A stretch of DNA of 10,987 nucleotides from UBA8337 sp965657665 (GCA_965657665.1 CBFHPF010000043.1:1-10987), one strand, 5' to 3'. Shown: positions 1 through 7,509, numbered from the stretch's first letter. The notes: a model not told the origin generated them from the letters alone. Numbers and translations: made by a program.

Positions 1-16
1 TAATGGCCAGAGCCGT

Positions 17-229
17 TTACTTATCTTCCGGATTAGCTTGCAAATCCGACTGGATATTTTGCGCAATGCCCGGCTTGCCGGTTATCGTTGGCAAAATGAA
101 AAATAGGCCAAACCAGACAAAAACCAGCAGCACCAACGCACCGAATATCATCCGCGCCTGCTCGTTCGGCTTTGCGTTCGGCTTTGCGTTCGGCTTCGTG
201 TTGAGGTTTTCATCTTTCGTCTCATTCAT
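17..229 (-). CDS. Small single-pass membrane protein, hypothetical
   Basis: About 70 residues from the ATG at 229, which begins MNETKDENL. The N-terminal third is hydrophilic and holds the repeated unit KPNA. One strong hydrophobic segment follows (roughly residues 27-50, FGALVLLVFVWFGLFF), then a short polar tail ending NPEDK. The shape is a membrane-anchored small protein with a charged N-terminus. The frame stays open upstream to a TTG at 265 and an ATG at 241, so the start is uncertain. None of the three starts has a clear Shine-Dalgarno; the ATG at 229 was chosen because it gives the simplest product. It is transcribed divergently from the carboxylase operon. The family is not recognised and no function is assigned. 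Confidence 0.55.
   Translation of the reverse strand: MNETKDENLNTKPNAKPNAKPNEQARMIFGALVLLVFVWFGLFFILPTITGKPGIAQNIQSDLQANPEDK
163..198. repeat. 12-bp tandem repeat, three copies, encoding KPNA
   Basis: Three head-to-tail copies of the 12-mer cgttcggctttg lie at 163-174, 175-186 and 187-198. The first two are identical and the third differs at one base. Read on the minus strand each unit encodes Lys-Pro-Asn-Ala or a close variant, in the N-terminal part of the small membrane protein. The unit length is a multiple of three, so gain or loss of copies would keep the frame. Confidence 0.85.
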
Positions 230-324
230 AAGACGGCACATTATCCGGAGTTTTCTTTTTTGCAAGCGGCGGCACTTGCCTCGCCCTCACAATAGCGGTT
301 AGGCTTTCAGCAAGGGAGTTATAC

Positions 325-534
325 ATGCAAGTGAAAAGCGAAATTGCCGGTAGTGTTTGGAAAATCACCGCCAGCGAAGGCGACACACTGTCTGCCGATG
401 ATATCATTGTCATTTTGGAATCCATGAAAATGGAAATCCCGATTGTCGCGCCCAAAAGCGGCACTTTGGTCAAGCTGCATGTTGCCGAGGGCGACATGAT
501 TGACGAAGGCCAATTGATTGCGACTGTGGAATAA
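325..534 (+). CDS. Biotin carboxyl carrier protein (acyl-CoA carboxylase)
   Basis: A 69-residue stand-alone biotinyl domain. It carries biotin on a lysine and shuttles carboxyl groups from a biotin carboxylase to the carboxyltransferase in the cytoplasm. The biotinylation motif ESMKMEIP lies near the middle with the target lysine at residue 35. The flanking VKSEIAGSVWKI and EGDTL...LIATVE segments match the two halves of a biotinyl/lipoyl beta-barrel. The MKM context favours biotin over lipoate. The whole protein is the domain, with no extension, shorter than E. coli AccB. The start is supported by AAGGGAG at 312-318, six bases before the ATG. The carboxyltransferase ATG follows the stop by five bases, so the two form one operon. 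Confidence 0.93.
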   Translation: MQVKSEIAGSVWKITASEGDTLSADDIIVILESMKMEIPIVAPKSGTLVKLHVAEGDMIDEGQLIATVE

Positions 535-539
535 GCGCC

Positions 540-2111
540 ATGAGTTGGGACGAGGAAATTGACGAAATTCACGCCCGCCGCAAACTTGCCAAACAGCAAG
601 GCGGCGCAGCGGCGGTAAAAAACCATCACGAAAAAGGTCGCCTGACCATTCGCGAGCGCATTGATACGCTGCTGGATGACAGCAGTTTTGACGAGATTGG
701 CGAAGGCGCGGGCGTGCCCGAATATGACGACAACGGCACGCTGAAAGATTTTCAACCGGCCAATTTTATTCTGGGCTTCGGACAAATTGACGGGCGCAAA
801 GTGATTGTCGGCGGTGAAGATTTTACTGTGCGCGGCGGCTCGCCCAATCCGGCGGGCTTGCGCAAAAGCATCTATACCGAGCAATTGGCGGTGCAATATA
901 AAGTGCCGCTTATTCGCCTGCATGAAGGCGGCGGCGGTTCGGTCGGCGGCACAAGCAATGATAAAAATCGCCGCCCCTTAGGCGAGCCGGTGTTTTCGCA
1001 ATCGCGTTTTGTGCCTTTGGCGCAAACCCTATCCGCCGTGCCGGTCGCAACCGCTGCGCTGGGGCCGGTTGCCGGATTACCCGCCGCGCGATTGGTGGCA
1101 TCGCATTTTTCGGTGATGACTGAAAATGCAGCCGTTCTTATCGCCGGTCCGCAAGTGGTCAAACGCGCGCTGGGTCATGATATGACCAAAGAAGAATTGG
1201 GCGGACCGCAAGTGCATTTGGCAAGCGGCGCGATTGATAATCTGGCGCAAGATGAAGAAGACGCGATGCGCCAGATTGCGCGCTTTTTGTCTTATGTGCC
1301 CGATAATGCCTGGAGCTTTCCCGAAACGCGCACATGCGATGACCCGCGCGACCGATGCGAAGATGCTCTGGCGAGCATTGTGCCGACCTCACGCCGCCAA
1401 CCATTTCAAATGCGCAAAATTATTGAGGCGGTGGTCGACAAACAGGGCGACGGCTCAAGCTTTTTTGAAATGTCAAAAAAATACGGCCCCAGCCTGATAA
1501 CCGGCTTGGCGCGGATGAATGGCGAAAGCGTTGCCATTATCGGCAATGACTGCATGTATTATGCCGGTGCTATGACGGCGGCAGCAGCGCAAAAACTGCG
1601 CCGCTTTGTCGATTTTTGTAACAGCTTTCATTTGCCGGTTATCAGCTTTGTCGATGAGCCGGGCTTCATGATTGGGCCGGATAGCGAGAAAGCCGGCACT
1701 ATTCGCCACGGCACGGCCGCCATTTCCGCCGTGCTGCAAAGCCGCGTGCCTTGGGCCAGCGTGCAAGTGCTGAAAGCCTTTGGCGTCGCCGCACAAGCCC
1801 ATTTCGGGCCGGATGGCTATGTGCTGAGTTGGCCGAGTGCCGCCAGTGGTGCGCTGCCGGTTGAGGGCGGCGTGGCAGTGGCCTTCGGGCGTGAAATTGC
1901 GGCGGCTGAAGACCCTGCCGCGCGGCAAAAAGAATTGGAAGACATGCTGGCCGCCAGCCAGTCGCCCTTCCCTCGGGCTGAAGGTTTATCTGTGCATGAA
2001 ATTATTGACCCGCGCGAAACCAGACCAAAGCTGATAAACTGGCTCAATCTGGCGCTCGCCGCCTATCGCACGCAACCGCCGCAACCCTATCTTACGGGCA
2101 TGCGGCCTTAA
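540..2111 (+). CDS. Acyl-CoA carboxylase carboxyltransferase subunit (PCC-beta type)
   Basis: 523 residues, the usual size for the single-chain carboxyltransferase of propionyl-, methylcrotonyl- or related acyl-CoA carboxylases. It moves the carboxyl group from carboxybiotin to an acyl-CoA. Two crotonase-like halves are visible. The N-terminal half has VGGEDFTVRGGS (about residues 90-101) and a glycine-rich loop HEGGGGSVGG (128-137). The C-terminal half has the AGAM segment (342-345) and DEPGFMIG (from 372), and the protein ends with the typical IIDPRETRP. Glycine-rich loops of this kind form the oxyanion holes in the family. The substrate cannot be read from sequence. The start lies five bases after the carrier-protein stop with only a weak GGAA upstream, so translational coupling is likely. 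No biotin carboxylase gene is adjacent. Confidence 0.93.
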   Translation: MSWDEEIDEIHARRKLAKQQGGAAAVKNHHEKGRLTIRERIDTLLDDSSFDEIGEGAGVPEYDDNGTLKDFQPANFILGFGQIDGRKVIVGGEDFTVRGGSPNPAGLRKSIYTEQLAVQYKVPLIRLHEGGGGSVGGTSNDKNRRPLGEPVFSQSRFVPLAQTLSAVPVATAALGPVAGLPAARLVASHFSVMTENAAVLIAGPQVVKRALGHDMTKEELGGPQVHLASGAIDNLAQDEEDAMRQIARFLSYVPDNAWSFPETRTCDDPRDRCEDALASIVPTSRRQPFQMRKIIEAVVDKQGDGSSFFEMSKKYGPSLITGLARMNGESVAIIGNDCMYYAGAMTAAAAQKLRRFVDFCNSFHLPVISFVDEPGFMIGPDSEKAGTIRHGTAAISAVLQSRVPWASVQVLKAFGVAAQAHFGPDGYVLSWPSAASGALPVEGGVAVAFGREIAAAEDPAARQKELEDMLAASQSPFPRAEGLSVHEIIDPRETRPKLINWLNLALAAYRTQPPQPYLTGMRP

Positions 2112-2133
2112 TTTTCATTCGCAGGAGAAAAAC

Positions 2134-3258
2134 ATGAGCGAAAATCAACAAATCCTCTCAACCATCACCAAAGACGGCGAAGCCGTTTTGCAAATCGTTG
2201 ACCGCGATATGCCGACCCCAGGCCCCGACGAAGTTGTTGTGCGCATGGAAGCCGCGCCGATTAATCCGTCGGACATGTTTCCGCTTATGGGCTTTGCCGA
2301 TTATACGCAGGGCGCATTGGTAAGCGATGGCAATCGTCAAAAAATGGTCGCACCGGTGCCGCCGCAATTTATGGATGCGATGCGCGCGCGTGTTGACCAG
2401 CCCTTGCCTGTTGGCAATGAGGGTGCGGGCACAGTTATTGCCTGTGGCGAAAATGTTGAGCATATGCAAGGCAAGCTGGTGTCTCTGGTCACCGGTCAGT
2501 CTTACCAGCGCTTTGTCAAAACCGCGGCTATTGCTTGTTTGCCGCATAAAGACGACACCAGCGCTGTCGAAGCCGCGTCTTCTTTCGTCAATCCGCTCAC
2601 CGCTTTGTGCTTTGTCGAAACGCTGAAAGCGGAAGGCCATAAGGCTATGGTGCACACCGCAGCCGCGTCCAATCTCGGGCAAATGCTGCTGAAATTATGC
2701 CAGCAAGATAATATCGAGCTGGTAACGATTATTCGCTCTGACGAGCAAGCCGCATTGCTTAAGAGTTTGGGCGCGAAACATATCATCAACTCAACCGATG
2801 ATGATTTCAAAGCCAAACTGGAAGATGCGATTGCCGAAACCGGTGCTAGCCTCGCCTTTGACGCTATTGGTGCCGGCGATATGCCCGATACGATTTTGAG
2901 CTGCATGGAACGCGCCTTTAGTCGCGCCGCCTCAGGCCTCAACACCTATGGCTCAGACCAGTTCAAACAGGTTTATGTTTATGGTCGCCTCGGCCAAGGG
3001 CAAATCACGCTGAGCCAAAGCTATGGCATGCATTGGGGTTGTTCGGGTTATTTGCTGACGCCGCAATTGCAAAAGCACGGCTTGGAAAAACTGGCCGCCA
3101 TGCAAGCGCGCGTTGCCGATGAAATCAAAACCACTTTTGCCAGCAACATCACCGACACATTGTCACTGGCTGAAGCGATTGATCCGGCAAATGTGGCGCG
3201 TTATATGCCCAAGAAAACCGGCGAGAAATATATCATCGAGCCGCAAAAAGGCTTGTAA
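2134..3258 (+). CDS. MDR-superfamily oxidoreductase, zinc-independent (quinone/enoyl reductase type)
   Basis: 374 residues. The N-terminal GroES-like half holds the MDR signature INPSD (43-47) and GNEGAG (94-99). The Rossmann half has the loop TAAASNLGQML (175-185), the position of the NAD(P)H-binding loop in quinone reductases and mitochondrial-type enoyl-CoA reductases. The catalytic and structural zinc cysteines of alcohol dehydrogenases are not apparent, so a zinc-free reductase is expected. About 45 residues separate NPSD from GNEGAG, longer than usual. The start has a good AGGAGA six bases upstream. Lying 22 bases after the carboxyltransferase, it is probably co-transcribed, which hints at an acyl-CoA-related substrate. 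The family is sure; the substrate is not. Confidence 0.85.
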   Translation: MSENQQILSTITKDGEAVLQIVDRDMPTPGPDEVVVRMEAAPINPSDMFPLMGFADYTQGALVSDGNRQKMVAPVPPQFMDAMRARVDQPLPVGNEGAGTVIACGENVEHMQGKLVSLVTGQSYQRFVKTAAIACLPHKDDTSAVEAASSFVNPLTALCFVETLKAEGHKAMVHTAAASNLGQMLLKLCQQDNIELVTIIRSDEQAALLKSLGAKHIINSTDDDFKAKLEDAIAETGASLAFDAIGAGDMPDTILSCMERAFSRAASGLNTYGSDQFKQVYVYGRLGQGQITLSQSYGMHWGCSGYLLTPQLQKHGLEKLAAMQARVADEIKTTFASNITDTLSLAEAIDPANVARYMPKKTGEKYIIEPQKGL

Positions 3259-3261
3259 TTC

Positions 3262-3345
3262 TTACAGCCTATCCAACTCAAAAGTCACCTCGGCATGATG
3301 AATGTAATGTTTTTCATCCGGGGTGATTTTCCCATCTGCCGTCAT
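3262..3345 (-). pseudogene. Possible C-terminal remnant of a lost gene
   Basis: A 27-codon open frame, too short to count as a gene by length. It reads MTADGKITPDEKHYIHHA and ends EVTFELDRL. The composition is protein-like, with an ADGKITPDE stretch resembling an EF-hand or TerB-like loop. An in-frame stop lies two codons before the ATG, and no Shine-Dalgarno is present. It sits in the gap between the converging reductase and yghU-like genes, abutting the reductase stop. A decayed gene end is the simplest reading. It could instead be chance, or a real micro-protein. Confidence 0.3.
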
Positions 3346-3376
3346 CGGTTGTTAGGCTCGGTTTAAGCTACAGCTT

Positions 3377-4234
3377 TTAGTCGCTTTCAGGCTTTTGTGG
3401 ATTATCAATATCGGCAGCACTGTGGCGTTCGAGAACAAATGTCTCGCCCCAGCTGCGATTGACAATGCGGCCGCGCTGCACAGCGGGGCGTTCGCCCACT
3501 TGCTTGGCCCAGCGCACGACATTGGTATATTCATGCACCTGCAAAAACTCAGCCGATTCATATAAAAGGCCCATCGCCAAGCCGCCATACCACGGCCAAA
3601 TCGCCATATCGGCAATGGTATATTCATCGCCGCAGAAAAACTCATTATCGGCCAAATGGCGGTCCAGCACATCCAATTGACGCTTCACTTCCATCGCAAA
3701 GCGGTTAATCGGATATTCCATTTTAAACGGCGCATAGGCATAAAAATGCCCGAAGCCGCCGCCCAAATAAGGCGCTGACCCCATTTGCCAAAACAGCCAG
3801 TTAAAACATTCAGCGCGCTTTGGACCGCTTTTCGGCAAAAACGCATCAAATTTTTCCGCCAAATGAACCAGCATTGAGGCGCTTTCAAAAAGCCGCAATG
3901 GCGCATCGCCGGAGCGGTCCATCATCGCCGGAATTTTTGAGTTCGGATTAATATCAACAAAACCGGAGCTGAACTGATTGCCTTCGCCAATATTAATCAA
4001 CCAAGCATCATATTCTGCGCCGCTATGCCCCAAGGCCAGCAACTCTTCCAACATCACTGTCACCTTTACCCCATTGGGCGTGCCGAGCGAATAAAGCTGA
4101 AACGGATGTTCGCCGACCGGCAATTCCTTGTCATGCGTCGCACCGGCAATCGGGCGATTGATGCTGGCGAACCGACCGCCGCTCTCAGTATCCCAAGTCC
4201 AAATCTTCGGGGGTTGATATTCCGTATCGCTCAT
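3377..4234 (-). CDS. yghU: YghU-like glutathione S-transferase / disulfide-bond oxidoreductase
   Basis: 285 residues, close to E. coli YghU (288). The family is a nu-class glutathione transferase relative that binds two glutathiones and reduces organic hydroperoxides or disulfides in the cytoplasm. Recalled E. coli segments match almost throughout: YQPPKIWTWD at the start, PVGEHPFQLYSLGTPNG, DAWLINIGEGNQFSSGF, NPNSKIPA, GGGFGHFYAYAP, GDEYTIADMAIWPW and GERPAVQRGRIVNR. The thioredoxin-fold half contains T52 and N54 in TPNG, the glutathione-thiol contact region; the helical C-terminal half follows from about residue 140. A strong AAGGAG (around 4244) lies eight bases before the ATG. It appears monocistronic and separate from the thioesterase unit upstream. 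Confidence 0.95.
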   Translation of the reverse strand: MSDTEYQPPKIWTWDTESGGRFASINRPIAGATHDKELPVGEHPFQLYSLGTPNGVKVTVMLEELLALGHSGAEYDAWLINIGEGNQFSSGFVDINPNSKIPAMMDRSGDAPLRLFESASMLVHLAEKFDAFLPKSGPKRAECFNWLFWQMGSAPYLGGGFGHFYAYAPFKMEYPINRFAMEVKRQLDVLDRHLADNEFFCGDEYTIADMAIWPWYGGLAMGLLYESAEFLQVHEYTNVVRWAKQVGERPAVQRGRIVNRSWGETFVLERHSAADIDNPQKPESD

Positions 4235-4311
4235 AGCGTTCTCCTTAATTCCTTAACGCCACACTAATCGCGGGACGAAAAAAAGCAAGGACACACCACA
4301 GATGTGTTTAC

Positions 4312-4779
4312 TTAAGCGGGGCGCACCAGAATAGCTGTCATGGAAGCGACCGGCTTGGCTTCATCCGCCTGCCACATACGGCACAAAACCGTGTTGGAAC
4401 GCCGTCCCAATTTCAACACTTCAGCTCGCGCATAGCAATCAAGGCTGGCCGCGCTGCGCAAATATTGCACTGTCACATTAACCGGTACAGGCAAGGTTTC
4501 GCCGATGGCGACAAAATCGTTTTCGCTAATGCGCGTCTCATGCGCCAATTGCCGCCGCGCCGTTTCCATAATGGCCACAATTTCCATAAAGCTGGCCAGC
4601 GCGCCGCCATGTATGGCAGGCAATTGCACATTGCCGATAAGGCTCTCATTATGCGGCATGCGGCACACCAAGCCGGTCGGCTCAATCGCGCTTACTTCAA
4701 CGCCAAGCGTCGCCGCATATGGCATATGCGCCAAAACTTGCCCGACCATTTCGGTATCCGTCATTTGCATTTCACTCAT
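4312..4779 (-). CDS. PaaI-family hotdog-fold thioesterase (thioesterase B)
   Basis: 155 residues, one hotdog domain. Proteins of this family hydrolyse acyl-CoA or acyl-ACP thioesters. The pattern PAIHGGALASFMEIVA (from residue 54) contains the HGG motif at 57-59 followed by an acidic residue, E66, where PaaI-like enzymes keep the catalytic Asp/Glu on the central helix. The strand VPVNVTVQYLRSA matches the conserved beta-strand before the dimer interface. The start ATG overlaps the stop of thioesterase A by four bases (ATGA), so translation is probably coupled and the pair may form a heterodimer. MQMTD at residue 4 is an alternative start. The substrate is unknown. Confidence 0.82.
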   Translation of the reverse strand: MSEMQMTDTEMVGQVLAHMPYAATLGVEVSAIEPTGLVCRMPHNESLIGNVQLPAIHGGALASFMEIVAIMETARRQLAHETRISENDFVAIGETLPVPVNVTVQYLRSAASLDCYARAEVLKLGRRSNTVLCRMWQADEAKPVASMTAILVRPA

Positions 4780-5303
4780 TCGGACGGCTCATTATTGGGT
4801 GCGCCGTTTTCACTTTTTCCATCAGGTATCTCGACAAGCAAATTGGGCTTGGTGTTATTGGCACCCAACATAAAAGTGCCGGTGCCGACAGCAATCGGCC
4901 TGTCAGGCTGATGAAAAACCTCAGCACGAATAAACGCGATGCGCCGCGTCAGGCGATAACAATGCGCGAGGCAAAAAATCGCCTTACCCGGCTCAGCCGG
5001 ACGCATATAATCAACCCGCAAATCCACGGTCGCTAGAGAATGCGCTGCCTTGGTTGCTGTCACGACTGCGCCGCCTGCCGTCTCATCAATCATCGCCGTC
5101 AACACGCCGCCATGCAGCACGCCGCTATGCGCATTACCGATAAGTTTATCGTCATAAGCCAGCCCGGTGCCAACATGCGCCTCGCCAAAAGCTAAATATT
5201 GCAGCCCAATCATCTGCCCCATCGGGGTGTGGCTGAGGCGAAACTCAGGCTGCAAATGCAAACCCGCAATAGGTGGGAAGACCAATGTCGCGGCCTCACT
5301 CAT
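4776..5303 (-). CDS. PaaI-family hotdog-fold thioesterase (thioesterase A)
   Basis: 175 residues from the ATG at 5303 (MSEAATLVFPP). The frame is open further upstream, but that part lies inside the TPM gene and looks like a shadow, so the inner start was chosen. The hotdog core contains SGVLHGGVLTAMIDETAGG (from residue 60) with HGG at 64-66 and the acidic D73, the classical PaaI arrangement. TVDLRVDYMRPA is the conserved strand that follows. A polar tail of about 25 residues (ending NNEPSE) follows the domain. It overlaps the upstream TPM gene by eight bases and the downstream thioesterase by four. Activity on an acyl-CoA is inferred from the family. Confidence 0.85.
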   Translation of the reverse strand: MSEAATLVFPPIAGLHLQPEFRLSHTPMGQMIGLQYLAFGEAHVGTGLAYDDKLIGNAHSGVLHGGVLTAMIDETAGGAVVTATKAAHSLATVDLRVDYMRPAEPGKAIFCLAHCYRLTRRIAFIRAEVFHQPDRPIAVGTGTFMLGANNTKPNLLVEIPDGKSENGAPNNEPSE

Positions 5304-6000
5304 CCAGCAACACCAGCTCATCGGCAAAACGCAAGCCGTCATCTGGTCGGGCAAATGCGCCGTCCAGCAAATCGCCTGTTTTGTCCAATGCGGCAACAAA
5401 GCCGTCAGCCGCGCGACCTTGTTTCAGACCGTCTAACAGAGCCGCACAAATTGACTGCCAGTCCTCGTCGGATAATTTGGCAGCCACCGCATCATCGCCG
5501 ATAATTTCGACCATGCGCTCAAAATGCGAGACATAAATCAACACGCCTGCCGCGCCCGGCGCCTTACGAAGGCCGCGCGAATAAAAACACGCTTGGGCAG
5601 CGCGTGCCACTTCTTCGCGCATTTCTTGGCGCGCCGTGAAAGGCACTTTCAAAATGCTGATACGGGTCGCCATTAAAGCGCCCAATAAAAACCCGCCGCC
5701 GAAGATTACCAACAAAGCCAACAAGCCGAAGGGGGCGGCTTGCCCATAACTCCACCCCAAGGGCGACGCACTGTTTTGCGGCAAATCACTCGGCAAAAGC
5801 GCCGGCACAAATTGCCATGCCAAAGCCACTAAAAGCATGGCGAACACCACACCAAAAACATCTTCGCCGCGGTCATATCGCCCCGATGCCAAAGCCAATA
5901 CAGGAATGATTTCGCAGCCGCTTTTTTCTTCCGCTTGCTGAATGGCCGCGCTGACCGCCTCATGCTCGGCATCGTTTACCAATCGTTTCAATTCGCTCAT
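5296..6000 (-). CDS. TPM-domain membrane protein (second of pair)
   Basis: 234 residues from the ATG at 6000 (MSELKRLVNDAEHEAV). TPM domains (also called TPM_phosphatase or repair_PSII) occur in the photosystem-II repair protein TLP18.3 and in bacterial YgcG-like proteins. The domain here is split: an N-terminal half with AIQQAEEKSGCEIIPVLAL, two transmembrane helices (about 46-68 and 90-111), then a cytoplasmic-type half with GVLIYVSHFERMVEIIGDD, the strand-and-acidic pattern typical of TPM. No signal peptide is seen. AAGGAA lies about seven bases before the start, and the frame upstream of 6000 overlaps the first TPM gene, so the shorter form was chosen. The biochemical role of this subgroup is not established. 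Confidence 0.83.
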   Translation of the reverse strand: MSELKRLVNDAEHEAVSAAIQQAEEKSGCEIIPVLALASGRYDRGEDVFGVVFAMLLVALAWQFVPALLPSDLPQNSASPLGWSYGQAAPFGLLALLVIFGGGFLLGALMATRISILKVPFTARQEMREEVARAAQACFYSRGLRKAPGAAGVLIYVSHFERMVEIIGDDAVAAKLSDEDWQSICAALLDGLKQGRAADGFVAALDKTGDLLDGAFARPDDGLRFADELVLLDE

Positions 6001-6010
6001 CACAAATTCC

Positions 6011-6775
6011 TTACCAGCTTCCGGACGCGCCACCGCCACCGCCTGAGCCGCCGCCAAAAGCACCGCCGCCGCCGCGCAGCATTTGCCGCAGAATGAAAAA
6101 CACAATCAAGCCGGTAAAGCCAAGCACAACCCACGCCCAGCCGCGACGACCTGTTTTGAAAAGATTGCGCGCAAACATCAGCGCCAGCACCACAAAAATC
6201 AGCAGAAGCGGGGCAAAATATACCAATGGAATCTGATTGTTCGGCAAACCCAAACCGCGCGCTACACCATCCAACGCATAGGCGGCATCAACCAAACCCT
6301 CGCCGAATTCGCCGCGCTTAAACGCCGGTATCATTATATCCCGCATAATCGCTTCGGCTTCATCATTATATTGGTTGGCAAAGCCCGCGCCAAACTCAAT
6401 GCGCGCCGCTCTATCAGCCGGCGCAACCAAAATCAACATTCCGTAATTGCGCTCTTTGGAACCAATGCCCCAATGATCGAACAGACGCCGCGTATATTCG
6501 GCATGGGTCAATTGCAACGCATTGTAATCCACCAAGGATGATAGCGTCACGGCAATCAACGGGATATTTTCATCCTGAAATAAAATTTCCGATACGGCAT
6601 TAAGCGCGTTTTGCTCATCATGCGACAGCACATTAGCGGCATCGACAAAAAACACACCTGCGGCAGGTTTGGGCGGAAAAATCGGCTCGGCTGACGCTGT
6701 TGACGCCAAAAAAGGCATAAGCTGAACCGCCAATGCCAGCGCCATAATCCTAAACGCAAAAATCAATCTCGTCAT
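6011..6775 (-). CDS. YgcG-like TPM-domain protein, exported, membrane-anchored
   Basis: 254 residues. A signal peptide (about 1-29, ending ASTASA before EPIFPP) precedes the TPM domain. Within the domain are VDAANVLSHDEQNAL, GIGSKERNYGMLILVAP and RIEFGAGF, the last two being hallmark segments of the family. Two transmembrane helices follow (around 184-204 and 213-231). The protein ends in a Gly/Ser-rich tail (GGGGAFGGGSGG...) closing with SGSW, a common ending in YgcG-type proteins. The domain should face the periplasm. GAGGTG lies eight bases before the start. It leads the unit with TPM protein 2 and two thioesterases. LemA, a frequent partner of such genes, is not next to it. Confidence 0.88.
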   Translation of the reverse strand: MTRLIFAFRIMALALAVQLMPFLASTASAEPIFPPKPAAGVFFVDAANVLSHDEQNALNAVSEILFQDENIPLIAVTLSSLVDYNALQLTHAEYTRRLFDHWGIGSKERNYGMLILVAPADRAARIEFGAGFANQYNDEAEAIMRDIMIPAFKRGEFGEGLVDAAYALDGVARGLGLPNNQIPLVYFAPLLLIFVVLALMFARNLFKTGRRGWAWVVLGFTGLIVFFILRQMLRGGGGAFGGGSGGGGGASGSW

Positions 6776-6822
6776 ACCGGAAGCACCTCAGCAAAAATCG
6801 CTTTGTACATTAGCCGATAAAT

Positions 6823-7509
6823 TTATCCGGTGAAAGCAAACGGCGCGAAGAAATTCAATTTACCGCCGGGCAATATCCAGCGCGGTTTGCGCGATACGCA
6901 TTGCTCAAGCTCGACCAGCGTATCATCATAATGATTGAGCGGCACCACATAGGGCGCAGCTTCAATCACTCCATCTGCGGTAATGATGCGCGCTTGATGA
7001 TAGCGGGTTTTTTGCGTCAACGCCGCGTCGCTTTTCGTGGCTTGCACATGCACATGACCATAACAACAGCAGCTATAAGTGCGCTGCTCGGCTTCTAGCA
7101 CTTCGGCATAATGCGCCGTACCGCGAATGGCGATAGTCGCAAAACTGGTCAGCACATTGCGCGCGCCTTTATCTTTCGGGTCAAACGCCGAATGCACGGC
7201 CCCTTTTAACAGTCGCGCCGCCCGCACATGCATGCCGCTTTCATCTGTTTCAAAACTGATTTGCGATTTCGGTTTCACCAGAAAGGCATTTTTGCCGAGC
7301 TTCATCAGCGCATGGCTATCACCGCCCTGCACCTCGACAAATTTTTTGCCACTGGGCTGAGCGGTGGTTCGAATATCGGCATCACCGATAATCAATTGCG
7401 CAATATTATTGCCGTTGCGCGCCGCATCTTCTGCTTGCGCCACATAAGGCAGTAGGGCAAGCGCCGACGCATAAGCCGACACACCGCCGATAAATTGTCT
7501 CCGATGCAT
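6823..7509 (-). CDS. Tat-exported FecR-like domain protein with CCC motif
   Basis: 228 residues. The N-terminus MHRRQFIGG followed by a hydrophobic stretch ending VAQA (cleavage near residue 26) is a twin-arginine signal. The mature part resembles a FecR domain: KLGKNAFLVKPKSQISF, RLLKGAVHSAF and TIAIRGTAHYAEV (about 125-137) follow the family's repeated beta-strand pattern. It then has CCCYGHVHV (from residue 147), three adjacent cysteines followed by two histidines, a possible metal or disulfide site. No transmembrane helix beyond the signal is present, so it is not the sigma-regulator form of FecR. AGAGGG lies just before the ATG. It starts 53 bases after the pilin-like stop and may share its transcript. 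The function is unknown. Confidence 0.72.
   Translation of the reverse strand: MHRRQFIGGVSAYASALALLPYVAQAEDAARNGNNIAQLIIGDADIRTTAQPSGKKFVEVQGGDSHALMKLGKNAFLVKPKSQISFETDESGMHVRAARLLKGAVHSAFDPKDKGARNVLTSFATIAIRGTAHYAEVLEAEQRTYSCCCYGHVHVQATKSDAALTQKTRYHQARIITADGVIEAAPYVVPLNHYDDTLVELEQCVSRKPRWILPGGKLNFFAPFAFTG

Noticed and set aside
222..923. Minus-strand frame of 233 codons
   Set aside because: It lies opposite the carrier protein and carboxyltransferase, whose motifs are unmistakable, and has no recognisable domain.
1473..1928. Minus-strand frame of 151 codons
   Set aside because: Antisense shadow of the carboxyltransferase C-terminal half.
2158..2945. Two long minus-strand frames
   Set aside because: Antisense to the MDR reductase; no family features or start signals.
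4278..4307. Possible minus-strand terminator after thioesterase B
   Set aside because: The stem is only five base pairs and the T-run is six bases away from it, too weak to call.
6816..6827. Perfect 12-bp palindrome gataaatttatc over the FecR-like stop codon
   Set aside because: AT-rich and short, with no second copy or T-run; it could be chance.
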